Positions 33,083 to 42,336 of a stretch of 64,000 nucleotides of DNA are shown here, piece after piece (positions within the stretch are counted from its first letter, which is position 1; every line of letters begins with the position of its first letter). The notes beneath the pieces are model-generated. The model searched no databases, was not told the DNA's origin, and saw only the letters and a program-made list of their open reading frames with translations. Source of the stretch: Skeletonema tropicum (taxonomy: Eukaryota > Bacillariophyta > Thalassiosirophyceae > Thalassiosirales > Thalassiosiraceae). A program made the translations under genes and the position numbers. The DNA is taken from NCBI GenBank assembly GCA_037178625.1, contig CM074143.1:1178001-1242000 (forward strand), given 5' to 3'.

Positions 33083-33140
33083 TTTTGACACAATGGAATC
33101 TAGCGGGTGGCTTTTGACGCAATGGAATCTAGCCGGCACA
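33083..33140. repeat. Tandem 29-bp duplication in the Copia leader
   Basis: GGCTTTTGACRCAATGGAATC occurs twice in tandem between the 5' LTR and gag. A GTTGCC-GTTGA-GGCAAC hairpin lies closer to the LTR (33318-33334). Confidence 0.6.
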
Positions 33141-33379
33141 ACTGAACTTGACGATGATGAATCCTTCAGGGGCCAATGTACTCCGAACGAGGTGTAGCTA
33201 GCACGCAAACTTCGGAGGAATGTTCAAAACTTAACTGGGTGAAAACTTAGGGTGACTACCAACGAAGGAGGCGGGTGATCAAGCCGACCAAACAACGGAG
33301 AGAAGTCGATGGAGGGTGTTGCCGTTGAGGCAACAAAGAACTTTAAAACGAGGAAAGACCGCTACGCAGAGAAACGTTG

Positions 33380-33389
33380 GGTCATGACC
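33380..33389 (-). promoter_or_regulatory. Palindrome at the primer-binding position of Copia
   Basis: GGTCATGACC abuts the 5' LTR. It is self-complementary and contains ATG, the complement of a CAU anticodon. A half-tRNA-Met primer, as in Drosophila copia, is one reading; self-priming is another. Confidence 0.4.
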
Positions 33390-33792
33390 TGTAATAGTTC
33401 ACTTAGTTGATGAGGGAGACGTTAGCGTATCCGTCGATGGAGGTGTCTGAGTGGTTGTAGAACTCAAACACCAATAGATAAAAGGAGATGTAGGGCGTTG
33501 AATCAATTCGATTGGACTGTAGACTTCTGTTTTACTTGATTGATTATTTTCTATTATTCTACTATATGCTCTACATGAGGATGCTCTGCCAAAACAAAGC
33601 TTCACGAGAGCCTTGACACCTGGGAAGACCCGGATGTCAACCCTAAGATTAGATGTGTCAGATGACTGATTCTGACATCCTAACATCATTCACAAGCGGT
33701 ATTCCTTGACGTGGAACTACCTAAACTAAACCTAAACTAAAGTTCTTTTCCATACAATTGGGGATTGCCATCTAAGACGGCTATCCATCACA
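33390..33792 (-). repeat. Copia 5' LTR
   Basis: 403 bp, identical in length to 24949-25351. It is followed by the TSD CGGCT at 33793-33797. Confidence 0.95.
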
Positions 33793-34684
33793 CGGCTCAT
33801 ACCCATCACTTCGATGCATAATAGAAAAGAGAAATAAATTTGTCATGAGCACATATTTATATTGTAGGATACACAAGATGTATGGTGCGAAACATTTAGC
33901 GGGACAAGCACAATAAATGAGAGGAACGTATAAAACAGTAAAGTACTTACGACGCCTTATTGTTGACAAAATCACCATCACTCTTAGTTGGTGTTGATGA
34001 AACATCACCAGAGGAGTGAGTTGTGCGAGAATGAACTTGAGGGGCAGCCATCGTGCGATCGGCACTGTCAGAAAAAGGATAATTGAGGTTAATAAAAAAT
34101 CGCGGAGAAAATAAAATTGGCATGATCACAAAAATATGTTATGACGTCACTCACGATTTCACATCACATTTCTCGACTTTTTCTCTTGGCGAAACAGAGA
34201 CGATGCTACCAGACTGCAGCTGGGTGCAACCGAAAGATAGCTGCTTCTTCGTGGACATTGTCTTAATGATCTCATCGATAAGAACTACCTTGTCGTTGCG
34301 AATGGCTTCCATACCGATCGTAGCACTAACATACATCAATTCATGCTCGGAGCATGACTCGAACAACGAACGAAGCGTCGACAACGGATCGTCGAAATCA
34401 GAATCCATGGAACCCCCGAAAGATGACTCGGCCATATCGCGAAGAATCGCGCTGTCGATGATGAGATGTTTCCAGGAAACATTGTACACATCAAACTTAC
34501 CAATAGGAGAGTTAGAAGGATGTGGAGCTGATGCGGATGATTGCGGATCTTTGGTGAGACTGACGCTTTGAGCGGCCTCTGCACCCTCTGCTGGAGATCG
34601 CTTACGAAGCTTTCGAGTGGAGCGGCTGGTGGTAGAAGAAGAAGTGCTGGAGGTAGCACGCTCGTTTGTAAATCCAAATTTCAT
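33793..34684 (-). CDS. MBD-like Helitron protein, exons 1-2 and start of exon 3
   Basis: Exon 1 is 34684-34155 (ATG 34684; Ser/Thr-rich, basic TRKLRKRSP patch). Exon 2 is 34064-33951. The start of exon 3 is 33808-33793, up to the Copia TSD. Donors are GTGAGTG and GTAAGTA, acceptors CTGACAG and ATCGAAG, and phases agree. Both introns (34154-34065 and 33950-33809) carry the 33-bp palindrome. The protein continues at 24948. On this haplotype splicing would run into the retrotransposon just before the MBD-like domain. Confidence 0.7.
33831..33863. repeat. 33-bp palindrome, copy 5 (intron 33809-33950)
   Basis: GAAATAAATTTGTC, ATGAG, CACATATTTATATT. It lies in intron 2 of the MBD-like gene. Confidence 0.75.
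34108..34140. repeat. 33-bp palindrome, copy 6 (intron 34065-34154)
   Basis: AAAATAAAATTGGC, ATGAT, CACAAAAATATGTT. It is a degenerate copy in intron 1 of the MBD-like gene. Confidence 0.65.
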
Positions 34685-35367
34685 AGTAATGGCAGAGTAG
34701 TAATCGAATTGAATAATATTTTGACAAAAAAATATGAGAGGTCAAAAACAATGTTGTTGAGGAAAGGCGAAAAATACTGCCAGAAGCAAAATGAAGCAGA
34801 CCAAGGCAACATATATTGATTCCTATGTTGAAATATCTTACAAAATATCGACTTCGACCACATCATCACCAACAGATACCACAGAGAACACACGTGCACG
34901 TGCAGAATATTTGACCACATCATCACCAATAGATGACACGAAGAAGAACACGCGGACAGAATATCAGTGTCAACTTGACAGATATAGAGAACTGTGATGG
35001 GCAAAAGACGTGAAGAAAAACACATCATCAGAGCGATCTAGCTGTGCTCTAATAGCCCTATTGGCTTGTTGCAGATAAAATGTAACACAATACACACCTT
35101 ACAAAGTAAATCGGATAAATTATCGGACAATTTTTTTTTTTGAGAATGGCTTATAAAAACAATACTAATTCCTACGTGTAAAATATCCTGATGTGTCATG
35201 ATCAAACTGACATCATCATTCCTTCTAAGGAACTTCAAGAAGACACCACATCATCGCATCACCGAACTTCCAGCCAGACACAAGAGCGAGACAGCGCAGC
35301 ACCGACCAGCTACGATATCGAAGCGCAAACATAACAAAAAAAAAACATCAAAAAACATAACATCATC
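34685..35367. promoter_or_regulatory. Shared divergent promoter region of two Helitron genes
   Basis: 683 bp separate the ATG codons of the MBD-like gene (minus) and the 1,143-aa gene (plus). It holds a two-copy tandem repeat beginning GACCACATCATCACCAA (about 34855 and 34912) and a T-run near 35131. No coding region is supported. Divergent control of both genes is inferred from the layout only. Confidence 0.5.
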
Positions 35368-38300
35368 ATGACAACAACAACAAGAGCTTCCGCCGCCGTC
35401 GAAGCTAATACAAAAAAAGCTGCAAACGACGATTCCAACCAAGATGCCACCACAACGACGGCGACCATGCCGCCAAATGATGCTGCTGAATGTGTTGCCG
35501 ACACCGCTGCAAACAAGCCCATCAACAACACGGAAGCGTCGTCCATCAAACCCAGCAAGAATGTCAACGAGCACATCGCTACATTAGATATCAACGAAAA
35601 GGAGAGGAAGGATCTGTTCGATTCGCACGTTACCAAAGCATCAACAGTGCACATGGCTTTTGGTGTTGTATTGTGTTTCGTCAACATTACAGACGGCAAC
35701 ATAATCAACCTGAACGTTAACCAGGCAGCTCCACAAGACAAGAGGATTGACACTCTACTAAAATCCTTTACAACGCATTCAGAAACAGAAATGAAATCAT
35801 TCAGCAACGACAAAATGGTCGCTTATTTCTGTTGTAAATCTGGCTTCGACAAAAAGGACTTCAATAGCTATGTAAGTGTTCAAAACTGCGTCGTTTCAAA
35901 ATAAATTTGTGTTGACAGCAAAATTATTCTGAACTAACTCGAAGAGGACAGTCGAAATAAAAATGTAATGAGTTCAAATTTATTACGTTCATGTCACTAA
36001 CAACCCAATCTTGTATTCATTGTCACAATGCAATTCATCCACAGGAATTAAGCGAAACTGTGTCGGCCTTTGAAACTGCTCTTAATGGAGTAAACAAATC
36101 AGGTAAAATGAGTGTGAGTCCATTTGCAGTGAACGAAGCTGTAACAAATTTTATAGCAACTATCCGCAAAGCATCGATCGAAAGTACCGAGATCAAGGAA
36201 GCTCTTAAAGCTGATGTTACAACAGTGAACGGTCAAAAAACACTACTCCGTATCGCAAGAAAGAACGGATGGTTCAAAAAAGGAGAGGAAGACAGGGTTC
36301 AAGCAGCTGACAGAGATGGGGTCGATGGCATGTTGATATTCCGCGATGCATTCAGTAGCGCCTTGTCGTTCTTTTGGGCTAGCGTTGAAGGCAATCATCG
36401 CGTAATCACTGGTGCATCTGCTCTGTTTAAATGCAAACCCAGACATGATTCACCCATCAAGATTGCGAGGAGAGGGGAAGATCATTTCTTGACAGGTCAA
36501 GATATAGGCGTTGAGTCAGTTGACCCATTGGAAGAACTACACGCTGGTAGTACATCACTGGTCACTCATTTCCAAACTCCGATATATGTCGACGTACTCG
36601 GGTCCAAATTACAAGCAACAGAGCTTGCTACAGCAAAGACACTCGAGAGGCAGCTACTACTCTCCATTAGTAAGACAATTGCAGATGAAAAACATGCATC
36701 GTCTCAAGCAACACTAGCTATTAGGTACTCTCAAGTAGCAATCAGGTTTTCACCCGACAAAAACAAAATCGCACAAAAGTCTGACGGTTCGTTCTACTGC
36801 GATGGCGAGGAAATCGAGGAGAAGTCCAACAAAGATATTCTCGACCCGAAAGATGGTGCTTTTCAATCAAACAACATACTGAACGACTATGTCAACGACT
36901 CATCTCCGTTTGGAGAACCTCTCAAACGAGTACTGTCCACACTACACTTCAAAGAGGAAGACACAGACGCTAGGATCGACTTGCCTGCATGGATGAACGC
37001 AAACACAGCTATGCTAAATGCAGAAGCGAAGAGTGTGAAGAGAGCAATGTCTGAACTAATTGGAACTGCCAATGCGACAGTCATGAGCTTCTCAGAGAGG
37101 GAGAAGCGGGCGTTACTCCTATGTAACAAATTCTACGGCAACACTAACAAACCTATGGTAAAGCTGAACGAGAAACTCGCTGAAAAATTGGGATTGGATT
37201 TGCCAGAGTTGTTCGATCCAGATTCAGAGAAGAGCATCGACCTGACTGTCCTACACTTCATTACAGAATGGATGATAGCGGCAAACATGAACAACAACCT
37301 CGACCTACTCCAACAGGCCTTGGATTCGCTCAGTCGGGAACTTTCAAATATGGGAGAGAAGGTTGTGAAAGAATGTCTAGGTAAGCAGCAACCAAGAATA
37401 AATTTGTCGTCAATGCATTTTTATGTCGCGACAAATCTAATCAAGTTTACACTTCTATACCATAGCTCGCTGCTACGGTTTGTTGACTGTACGTGCAATA
37501 GCGATGGTACAGATCATTGGCTATTCGTACTTCGACAAGCAAGGACGAAATAACCTCCAGAAGAAGAAAGAATTGGAACAAAGCGTTCAGAAAACATACA
37601 ACAAGAATGGATTGGGTGAGATGATGAGATTACAATTGGTGTACGAGTTCTTGGAAATTTACGAGAAATATGGGCTAAACTCAAGTATTGCCGAGATTCA
37701 TTTCACGAACAAAAACAGTGAGCTCTTTCCGAAACAATTCAAAAGGTATCTGACTGAAACCAAATCTGAACAAAGAAGCGATGACAGAGTTCGGAAAGCT
37801 TTCGCTTCTGCTATGCAGTCCTTGAAGGGAGGAAATGATATTAGAACATGGCCGAAACTGTTCAACAGCAAGCGAACCGAGACCCCAAAGAACCTCGAAC
37901 TAGCATTATTGTTATTGTTCGGTGGCACCATGCGTATTAGGATGACATGTGACGTGTTATCAAAAAACCAGGAGGACGCGTTGGAAGTGGCAAAGCTAGA
38001 ACTCGGTGATATTGAGTTTCATGAAAGAGAAGACGCACCTCTCTCGAACCAGTTCTGTACGAAGAAGGCATCAGCTAAAAACGACAAGCCAACACCTATG
38101 AAATTGGAAGACATCACTGGCGGACAGGGAGCAAGGAACTTAAGTGACGTTTGCAATGCTATGTTTGATGGAGAGACATATGAAGGCGGTATTATGATGG
38201 AGAATAATGATTTGATAGCGGCCATCAACGAAAAGTACAAAAAAAGAAGAAGAGGAAGGCAGCCGAAACACCCGACGGAGCAAGCAAGAAAGCAAAGCCT

Positions 38301-39056
38301 ACAAATGCAACGCAGGAAAATATTGACTCAGTGGATGAGAAAGACAGCGAAAAACAACAAGAGGAAGAGAAAGACAGCGAAAAACAACAAGAGGAAGAGA
38401 AAGAAGATCCAGTGGACGACGAGCAAGCGTTGATTACTGTGACTACCAGTCATGAAGTGGGAACTACTGGTAACGACGAGGATGACAAGACATTTGTTAG
38501 CAAACGAATGATGGATTTGGGACTGAATTGGAATGCTCTATCCGAGGAAGATCAATTGTCATTGGTACAGGACCTCAAAAACTATTTTACTACAGTAATT
38601 GTTGATGGCAATGAGAACTACGGACAAGAACAAAAGTACTACGATGAACACTTGGCTGGGATGATTCTAGGTGACTACAAAAGCGACATTACTACAATGA
38701 GAGAAGTATTGGATAATGCGTACAAAAACGCAAAAAACAGAAAAAAAAATGAGTACAGCAGAGACGTTGGTAGAATCGGCTTGAACAAGAAAGAGAGGCA
38801 GATGTGGAAGGACTGGGAAAACAACTACGGCTCAGACACAATTACTGTACGTGATAAGATGCTCAATTTTGCAGAAACGCTAAACATTCAGGTCACACTT
38901 ATCAGTGCGATGGGTACAGACTGGAGCACAGAAGTACTTGGAGAAGAAGGAGAGCTGCCAGCTTTGACAATTCTAGCGAAAACCACCAGCACTGAACTTC
39001 AAAACGACAGTACCACGAATTACTATTACTACGTGCCAGAAAATCCAAGTGAATGA
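35368..39056 (+). CDS. Unknown ~1,143-aa Helitron cargo protein (one -1 frame change)
   Basis: Exons 35368-35871, 36045-37380 and 37466-39056, with GTAAGT/GTAAGC donors, CACAG/CATAG acceptors and matching phases. The N-terminus is Ala/Thr-rich. The second exon has a Trp/Phe motif, FFWASVEGNHRVITG, reminiscent of GNHR loops but not assignable. The third exon has a basic linker and the repeat EKDSEKQQEEE. The frame changes by -1 at the A7 run 38239-38245; reading on in the new frame gives a coherent basic, then acidic, then globular tail ending YYYYVPENPSE. I do not recognise the family. It is divergent to the MBD-like gene and shares its intron palindromes. Confidence 0.7.
35898..35930. repeat. 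33-bp palindrome, copy 7 (intron 35872-36044)
   Basis: AAAATAAATTTGTG, TTGAC, AGCAAAATTATTCT. It is the first of two copies in this intron. Confidence 0.8.
35954..35986. repeat. 33-bp palindrome, copy 8 (intron 35872-36044)
   Basis: GAAATAAAAATGTA, ATGAG, TTCAAATTTATTAC. It is the second copy in the same 173-bp intron, 23 bp downstream of the first. Confidence 0.7.
37395..37427. repeat. 33-bp palindrome, copy 9 (intron 37381-37465)
   Basis: Left arm AGAATAAATTTGTC is intact; the right arm is degenerate. A second GCGACAAATCT lies just after it. Confidence 0.6.
38239..38245 (+). promoter_or_regulatory. A7 run at the frame change of the cargo gene
   Basis: TAC AAA AAA AGA in frame; a -1 slip gives AAA AAA AAG AAG AAG and a long open frame. 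One missing A in the assembly would look the same. Confidence 0.5.
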
Positions 39057-39185
39057 GAACAACCGGAACTGGTACAATATGGGGAAAATCACAGCATCGA
39101 ACGTAGAACGAATTACTATGACTGTGTGCCAGAAGATCCAAGAGTGTGAGCCTAACAAGGACTGGTACAATACAGGGACAATTAC
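39015..39185. repeat. Tandem duplication across the cargo gene stop
   Basis: About 39015-39085 is repeated at 39107-39183 with changes. The block includes the coding end (ACGAATTACTAT...GTGCCAGAAGATCCAAG) and GACTGGTACAATA. The second copy is non-coding. Confidence 0.6.
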
Positions 39186-39224
39186 GAATAGTTATAGTGC
39201 TAAATATTAAAACAAAGAACTAAC

Positions 39225-40379
39225 TTAAAGCGCAACTTCGTCAATTTCGGAAAATAGACTTTCTATCCTTTGAGGCTGCACACATGACTGCAGAAAATAC
39301 CTAACTTGAGACTCGAGAAGATCTGCAACAGAACGTATATTGCGAGCATCAAAATCAAAAGGAACAGATGTAGAGAGGCAAGTTGCCAACGCGTAGATAT
39401 CTAAAAGAAGAAGAAGGATATCTGCTACTGGATCTCTAACTGCTATAATGCGACGAAGAAACTGAAGCTTATGCCGAAAAAGATGAACTTGTTCATTACT
39501 GAACTTGACCGCAGAGCTCATAGCACGTCGTGGCCTGTCACCGTATATGCCTACTTTGTTGTATTTATGACGCAAAAAGACGTCAATTTCTGATATAGCG
39601 CTGTACACAATATCACAGCTGCTTAAAGAATCACGATGTAAAGAACATAATACACATCTCCGACGATGAATCATCTGGGAACAGCTGGAGCAAAGTGATG
39701 AAGGCAATCTCCTAACTAAGCAAATGTGAGAGTACACACCTTTATTGAAAACATCATTAAATCTTTTCACCTCTAGTACATACCAACCGGACTGCATGAT
39801 AACAACATCCCAGAAGCGCCAAAACGCTATGTCACCCAGCACTCGATACCTCAGAGCGAACTGACGAGCAAATTGGGTTCGAATCAAGATGCCACCGCAT
39901 ACATGGAACACATTTAGCGATCTACGATCAAGACCGAAAAATACTGACACGTCGATGTTGCCCAAGATGTGAAGATTTGAACTAGACCATGATAAATCAT
40001 TGACATTACAGAAATTGCTGCCCGCTGGGTTGCAATTATAGTTACTGAGAGCCATGATCATGGACACCAGCTTGTAACGGTGTATCGGACGTTTCACACA
40101 TCGTCGTCGAACGCTAAGATCTAAAGATGAATATAGAAATGTCATAACAAGTAACAAGAATGAACACAGTAGAACTGTGAAATGAGAAGCAACATAAAAG
40201 CCCAACAAAATGACGCCAAATAACATGTGTATCACATCGGCGAGATGACGAGAAACACACAAAAGCAGGAAAGAAATGAAAAGCTCCAAACTACGTAGAA
40301 ATGAGTACTTGCTAACACCTAACACAAATAATGAACACACACTCACTAGCCTACCAAGGAATGCTACACTCCAGAGCAA
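39225..40379 (-). CDS. Putative multi-span membrane protein in the Helitron
   Basis: The frame is open for over 384 codons. The first in-frame ATG is near 40226. Upstream residues are also hydrophobic, so either an exon or an alternative start is possible. Several hydrophobic segments lie in the N-terminal 85 residues (MLFGVILLGFYVASHFTVLL and neighbours). A Cys-rich patch (CSSCSQMIHRRRCVLC) follows and may bind metal. No family is recognised. It is convergent with the 1,143-aa gene. The length makes chance unlikely in this AT-rich context. Confidence 0.45.
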   Translation of the reverse strand: MLWSVAFLGRLVSVCSLFVLGVSKYSFLRSLELFISFLLLCVSRHLADVIHMLFGVILLGFYVASHFTVLLCSFLLLVMTFLYSSLDLSVRRRCVKRPIHRYKLVSMIMALSNYNCNPAGSNFCNVNDLSWSSSNLHILGNIDVSVFFGLDRRSLNVFHVCGGILIRTQFARQFALRYRVLGDIAFWRFWDVVIMQSGWYVLEVKRFNDVFNKGVYSHICLVRRLPSSLCSSCSQMIHRRRCVLCSLHRDSLSSCDIVYSAISEIDVFLRHKYNKVGIYGDRPRRAMSSAVKFSNEQVHLFRHKLQFLRRIIAVRDPVADILLLLLDIYALATCLSTSVPFDFDARNIRSVADLLESQVRYFLQSCVQPQRIESLFSEIDEVAL

Positions 40380-41054
40380 ACAAACAAGATGTACAAACAG
40401 AATAATAAGGATATCCAGTGGAGCTCCTTACAGACTGTCCTTGGAATGGAGTTACCAATCTATACAAAAACGCAACTTCGAAATCTTATGATAGAAGAAC
40501 AACAGAGCAAAACAAGAGCAAAGATAGCTATTACAAAAAGGATAGAGAAAGAAAGAGAGGCAAAGCAAGAAGATATAATGAGGCACTATGGCACAACAAT
40601 ACATACACCAAAATGGTACTACTTCAAAGAGACCCGAAACGAAACTAACATTCCAGGGACAATAATGTACATCGTATCAAAAACGGCACACCCGATCTAA
40701 CCAATCAAAGGCATAAAACTGACGAACGCTAAGTGACTGCTGAGTCGATATCTAGAAAAACTATCAAAGTTATGCCTAGCGCTACCAATATTGATGAAAA
40801 ATGCAGTAACAAGCCTTAGCTGGAACAAGTACATGTGAATATCAAATAGTAGCGAAGTAAAAAATAAATAAGTGCGAGAGACCAACTCGTTAAAATATTC
40901 TAAAGAGTAGCACAGCAAAACTCCCCTCCATTTAACTCGTAGCCAATGACAGAACCATTCAAATGTCTTGCCATCAATTCTTGACGGCTTCGGCCTCTAT
41001 CCTATCTTGACTTGATGCTGCATCCATAAAAGATTCAAATGAACTATAATATTC
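40380..41054. other. Right-hand non-coding part of the Helitron
   Basis: A Lys/Glu-rich plus-strand frame (40389-40700) is the only open stretch and is weak. I see no promoter motif worth calling. Confidence 0.35.
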
Positions 41055-41190
41055 AAAATAATTTTGACATCATAACAAATTTATGTTACAACAACAAGCA
41101 TTGCAGAGCAACTTTATAGACGGATACATTACAAAAAAAATCCAAATCGAAATCCACAGAATAATTTTGTCATCATGACAAATTTATGTT
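41055..41190. repeat. 33-bp palindrome, copies 10 and 11, in a ~103-bp tandem duplication
   Basis: Palindromes at 41055-41087 and 41158-41190 are each followed by the same block, ACAACAACAAGCATTGCAGA, and by AATAGACGGGTACATT or a close variant. The duplicated unit runs to about 41234, next to the candidate right end. Confidence 0.8.
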
Positions 41191-41248
41191 ACAACAACAA
41201 GCATTGCAGAGCAAATTAATAGACGGGTACATTGCGCAAAAAAAAACA

Positions 41249-41261
41249 GGCCCCGAGGGCC
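41249..41261. repeat. Candidate right terminal inverted repeat
   Basis: GGCCCCGAGGGCC, reverse complement of 14009-14021. It is preceded by an A9 run (41238-41246) and followed by host-like sequence containing a splice donor and a coding exon. Confidence 0.4.
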
Positions 41262-41299
41262 CGCGCCGCACTTCACACCATACACAACATGCACTCACA

Positions 41300-41451
41300 A
41301 ATCGCTGCGCGCACCATTTCATAGCTTGAGCGTAATCATCAAAATGGTAGAAGATCTCTTCATAGTCTTTCTCGGTGTAGCTGCGACGACCATAGTCATT
41401 GGTTTTGTAGTATGGCGACGGGGGTGGTGGAGGTGGACGACGTGATTGCAT
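41300..41451 (-). CDS. Orphan first exon of a host gene
   Basis: ATG at 41451 begins a Pro-rich N-terminus (RRPPPPPPSPYY), followed by a Tyr/Asp/Glu-rich helix and the end WCAQRF. A good donor, TTTGTGAGTG, follows at about 41300. Beyond it lies only some 40 bp before the candidate Helitron end. The remaining exons are not visible nearby, so the insertion may have separated them. They could lie beyond 14009, but phase did not let me prove a join to the gene at 14001. Confidence 0.45.
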
Positions 41452-42336
41452 GTTGTATTTGCTTGCTCTCTGTCAATCCTTTCGTCAATCCAACTGCTAA
41501 CTTTTATTCCATACAATGCTAGCCGCGTTGGTTACCATCTATCAGCCGTGCACAGTGCAGCACAGTGCACACAACATCGTTGTTAGCGGCGTTAGGCGGG
41601 CGGTATGTATGTAGCAGTATGTAGCGTATCGAGGCGAGCGAGCTACGGAGCACCGAGGGGGTCTGTAAACGGGACAAAACAGGTTCTCTCTTCTGACCCT
41701 AGATACGTACTAGATAATACTGGTAATTACTTACATAGTACTTAAAGAGGTGTCCGGGAGAAGTATCCAGAATTTGCAAGTGCAAAGAGTGACTGGAAAG
41801 TGTCAACCTACTGTAGGCAGATGAAAGATGTAAATGTCTTGCGTAAGAAGGGAGCCATAAATTTGATGTAGCTTAAAAGTAGGTTGAGTGAGGACTCTCA
41901 CTCTCACCTGTCGAGAGGCAGTTGAGAGTAGGAGGGAGGAGGAACATACCATCACCTAGCACAGGTGACAAGAGGAGTGCGGACTTGCCACTGAACTAGA
42001 GATACCTAGACTGCACTCCTCTTATTACCTAAAATGGGCAAGTTCAGATCCAGCTTGCCCAGTAAACAGCTCCTGAATACCATCCTAAACTAATCACTTA
42101 TTTATCTTAAAAAAAAAAAATTAATTATTTGTTACGGTGTAATGTTCCAATACCGTCGTCAAGTAGTGTGATTTTGTGCGTATGACGCACGTTACATCGT
42201 TGACTGCGGGGGTTTCGGATACTTGGCTGTCCACGTGAAGAAACCCGTTCAAGGGGCACTTAGGAGTTTTTAAGCCCTTATTCTTGACCCTGCATACTTC
42301 TGCATACCTACTTTTTCCACTAGCCTAGCTAAAGAA
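41452..42336. other. Non-coding, with inverted repeat arm and hairpins
   Basis: It contains the left arm of a long inverted repeat (41613-41742) and a 38-codon open fragment (41758-41871). An AAGAGGAGTGC/GCACTCCTCTT hairpin pair (41970 and 42013) and an A12 run near 42109 follow. No complete gene is seen. Confidence 0.5.
41613..41742. repeat. Inverted repeat, left arm (~130 bp)
   Basis: It is the near-exact reverse complement of 44492-44625. Shared blocks include GTATCGAGGCGAGCGAGCTACGG, cut here to GAGGCGAGCGAGCTACGG, and GGGACAAAACAGGTTCTCTC. The arms bracket the LRR and DCC genes. Confidence 0.85.

Larger units (their letters stand above)
24949..33792 (-). mobile_element. Ty1/Copia (CoDi-like) LTR retrotransposon, complete
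   Basis: 8,844 bp with 403-bp LTRs (TG...CA) and the 5-bp TSD CGGCT at 24944-24948 and 33793-33797. The domain order is Gag, protease, integrase, RT, RNase H, the Copia order. LTRs match in length and wherever compared, and both ORFs are intact, so it is young. It is inserted in exon 3 of the MBD-like gene and is therefore younger than the Helitron. It is oriented minus, so the 5' LTR is on the right. Confidence 0.95.
14009..41261 (-). mobile_element. Giant Helitron-type element with Ulp1-Rep-helicase and cargo genes
   Basis: The minus strand encodes HUH Rep and Pif1-like helicase domains in one spliced gene, which defines a Helitron. The same element carries an MBD-like gene, a divergent plus-strand gene and a membrane-protein ORF. 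It is tied together by eleven 33-bp palindromes between 14402 and 41190. Proposed ends are a 13-bp inverted repeat, GGCCCTCGGGGCC at 14009-14021 and its complement at 41249-41261. Short inverted ends are known from the Helentron/Helitron2 branch. Exact ends and empty site are unproven; the interior is solid. Length is 27.3 kb with Copia and about 18.4 kb without. Confidence 0.65.

Noticed and set aside
33310..33325. 12-nt match between the Copia leader and the hairpin at 2723
   Set aside because: Too short to separate from chance by eye; kept only as a remark.
39880..39900. GGGTTCGAATC resembling a tRNA B box
   Set aside because: No cloverleaf can be drawn around it and it lies in an open frame.
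42105..42122. A12 run that could mark a retroposed transcript
   Set aside because: No upstream processed gene or target duplication was found.
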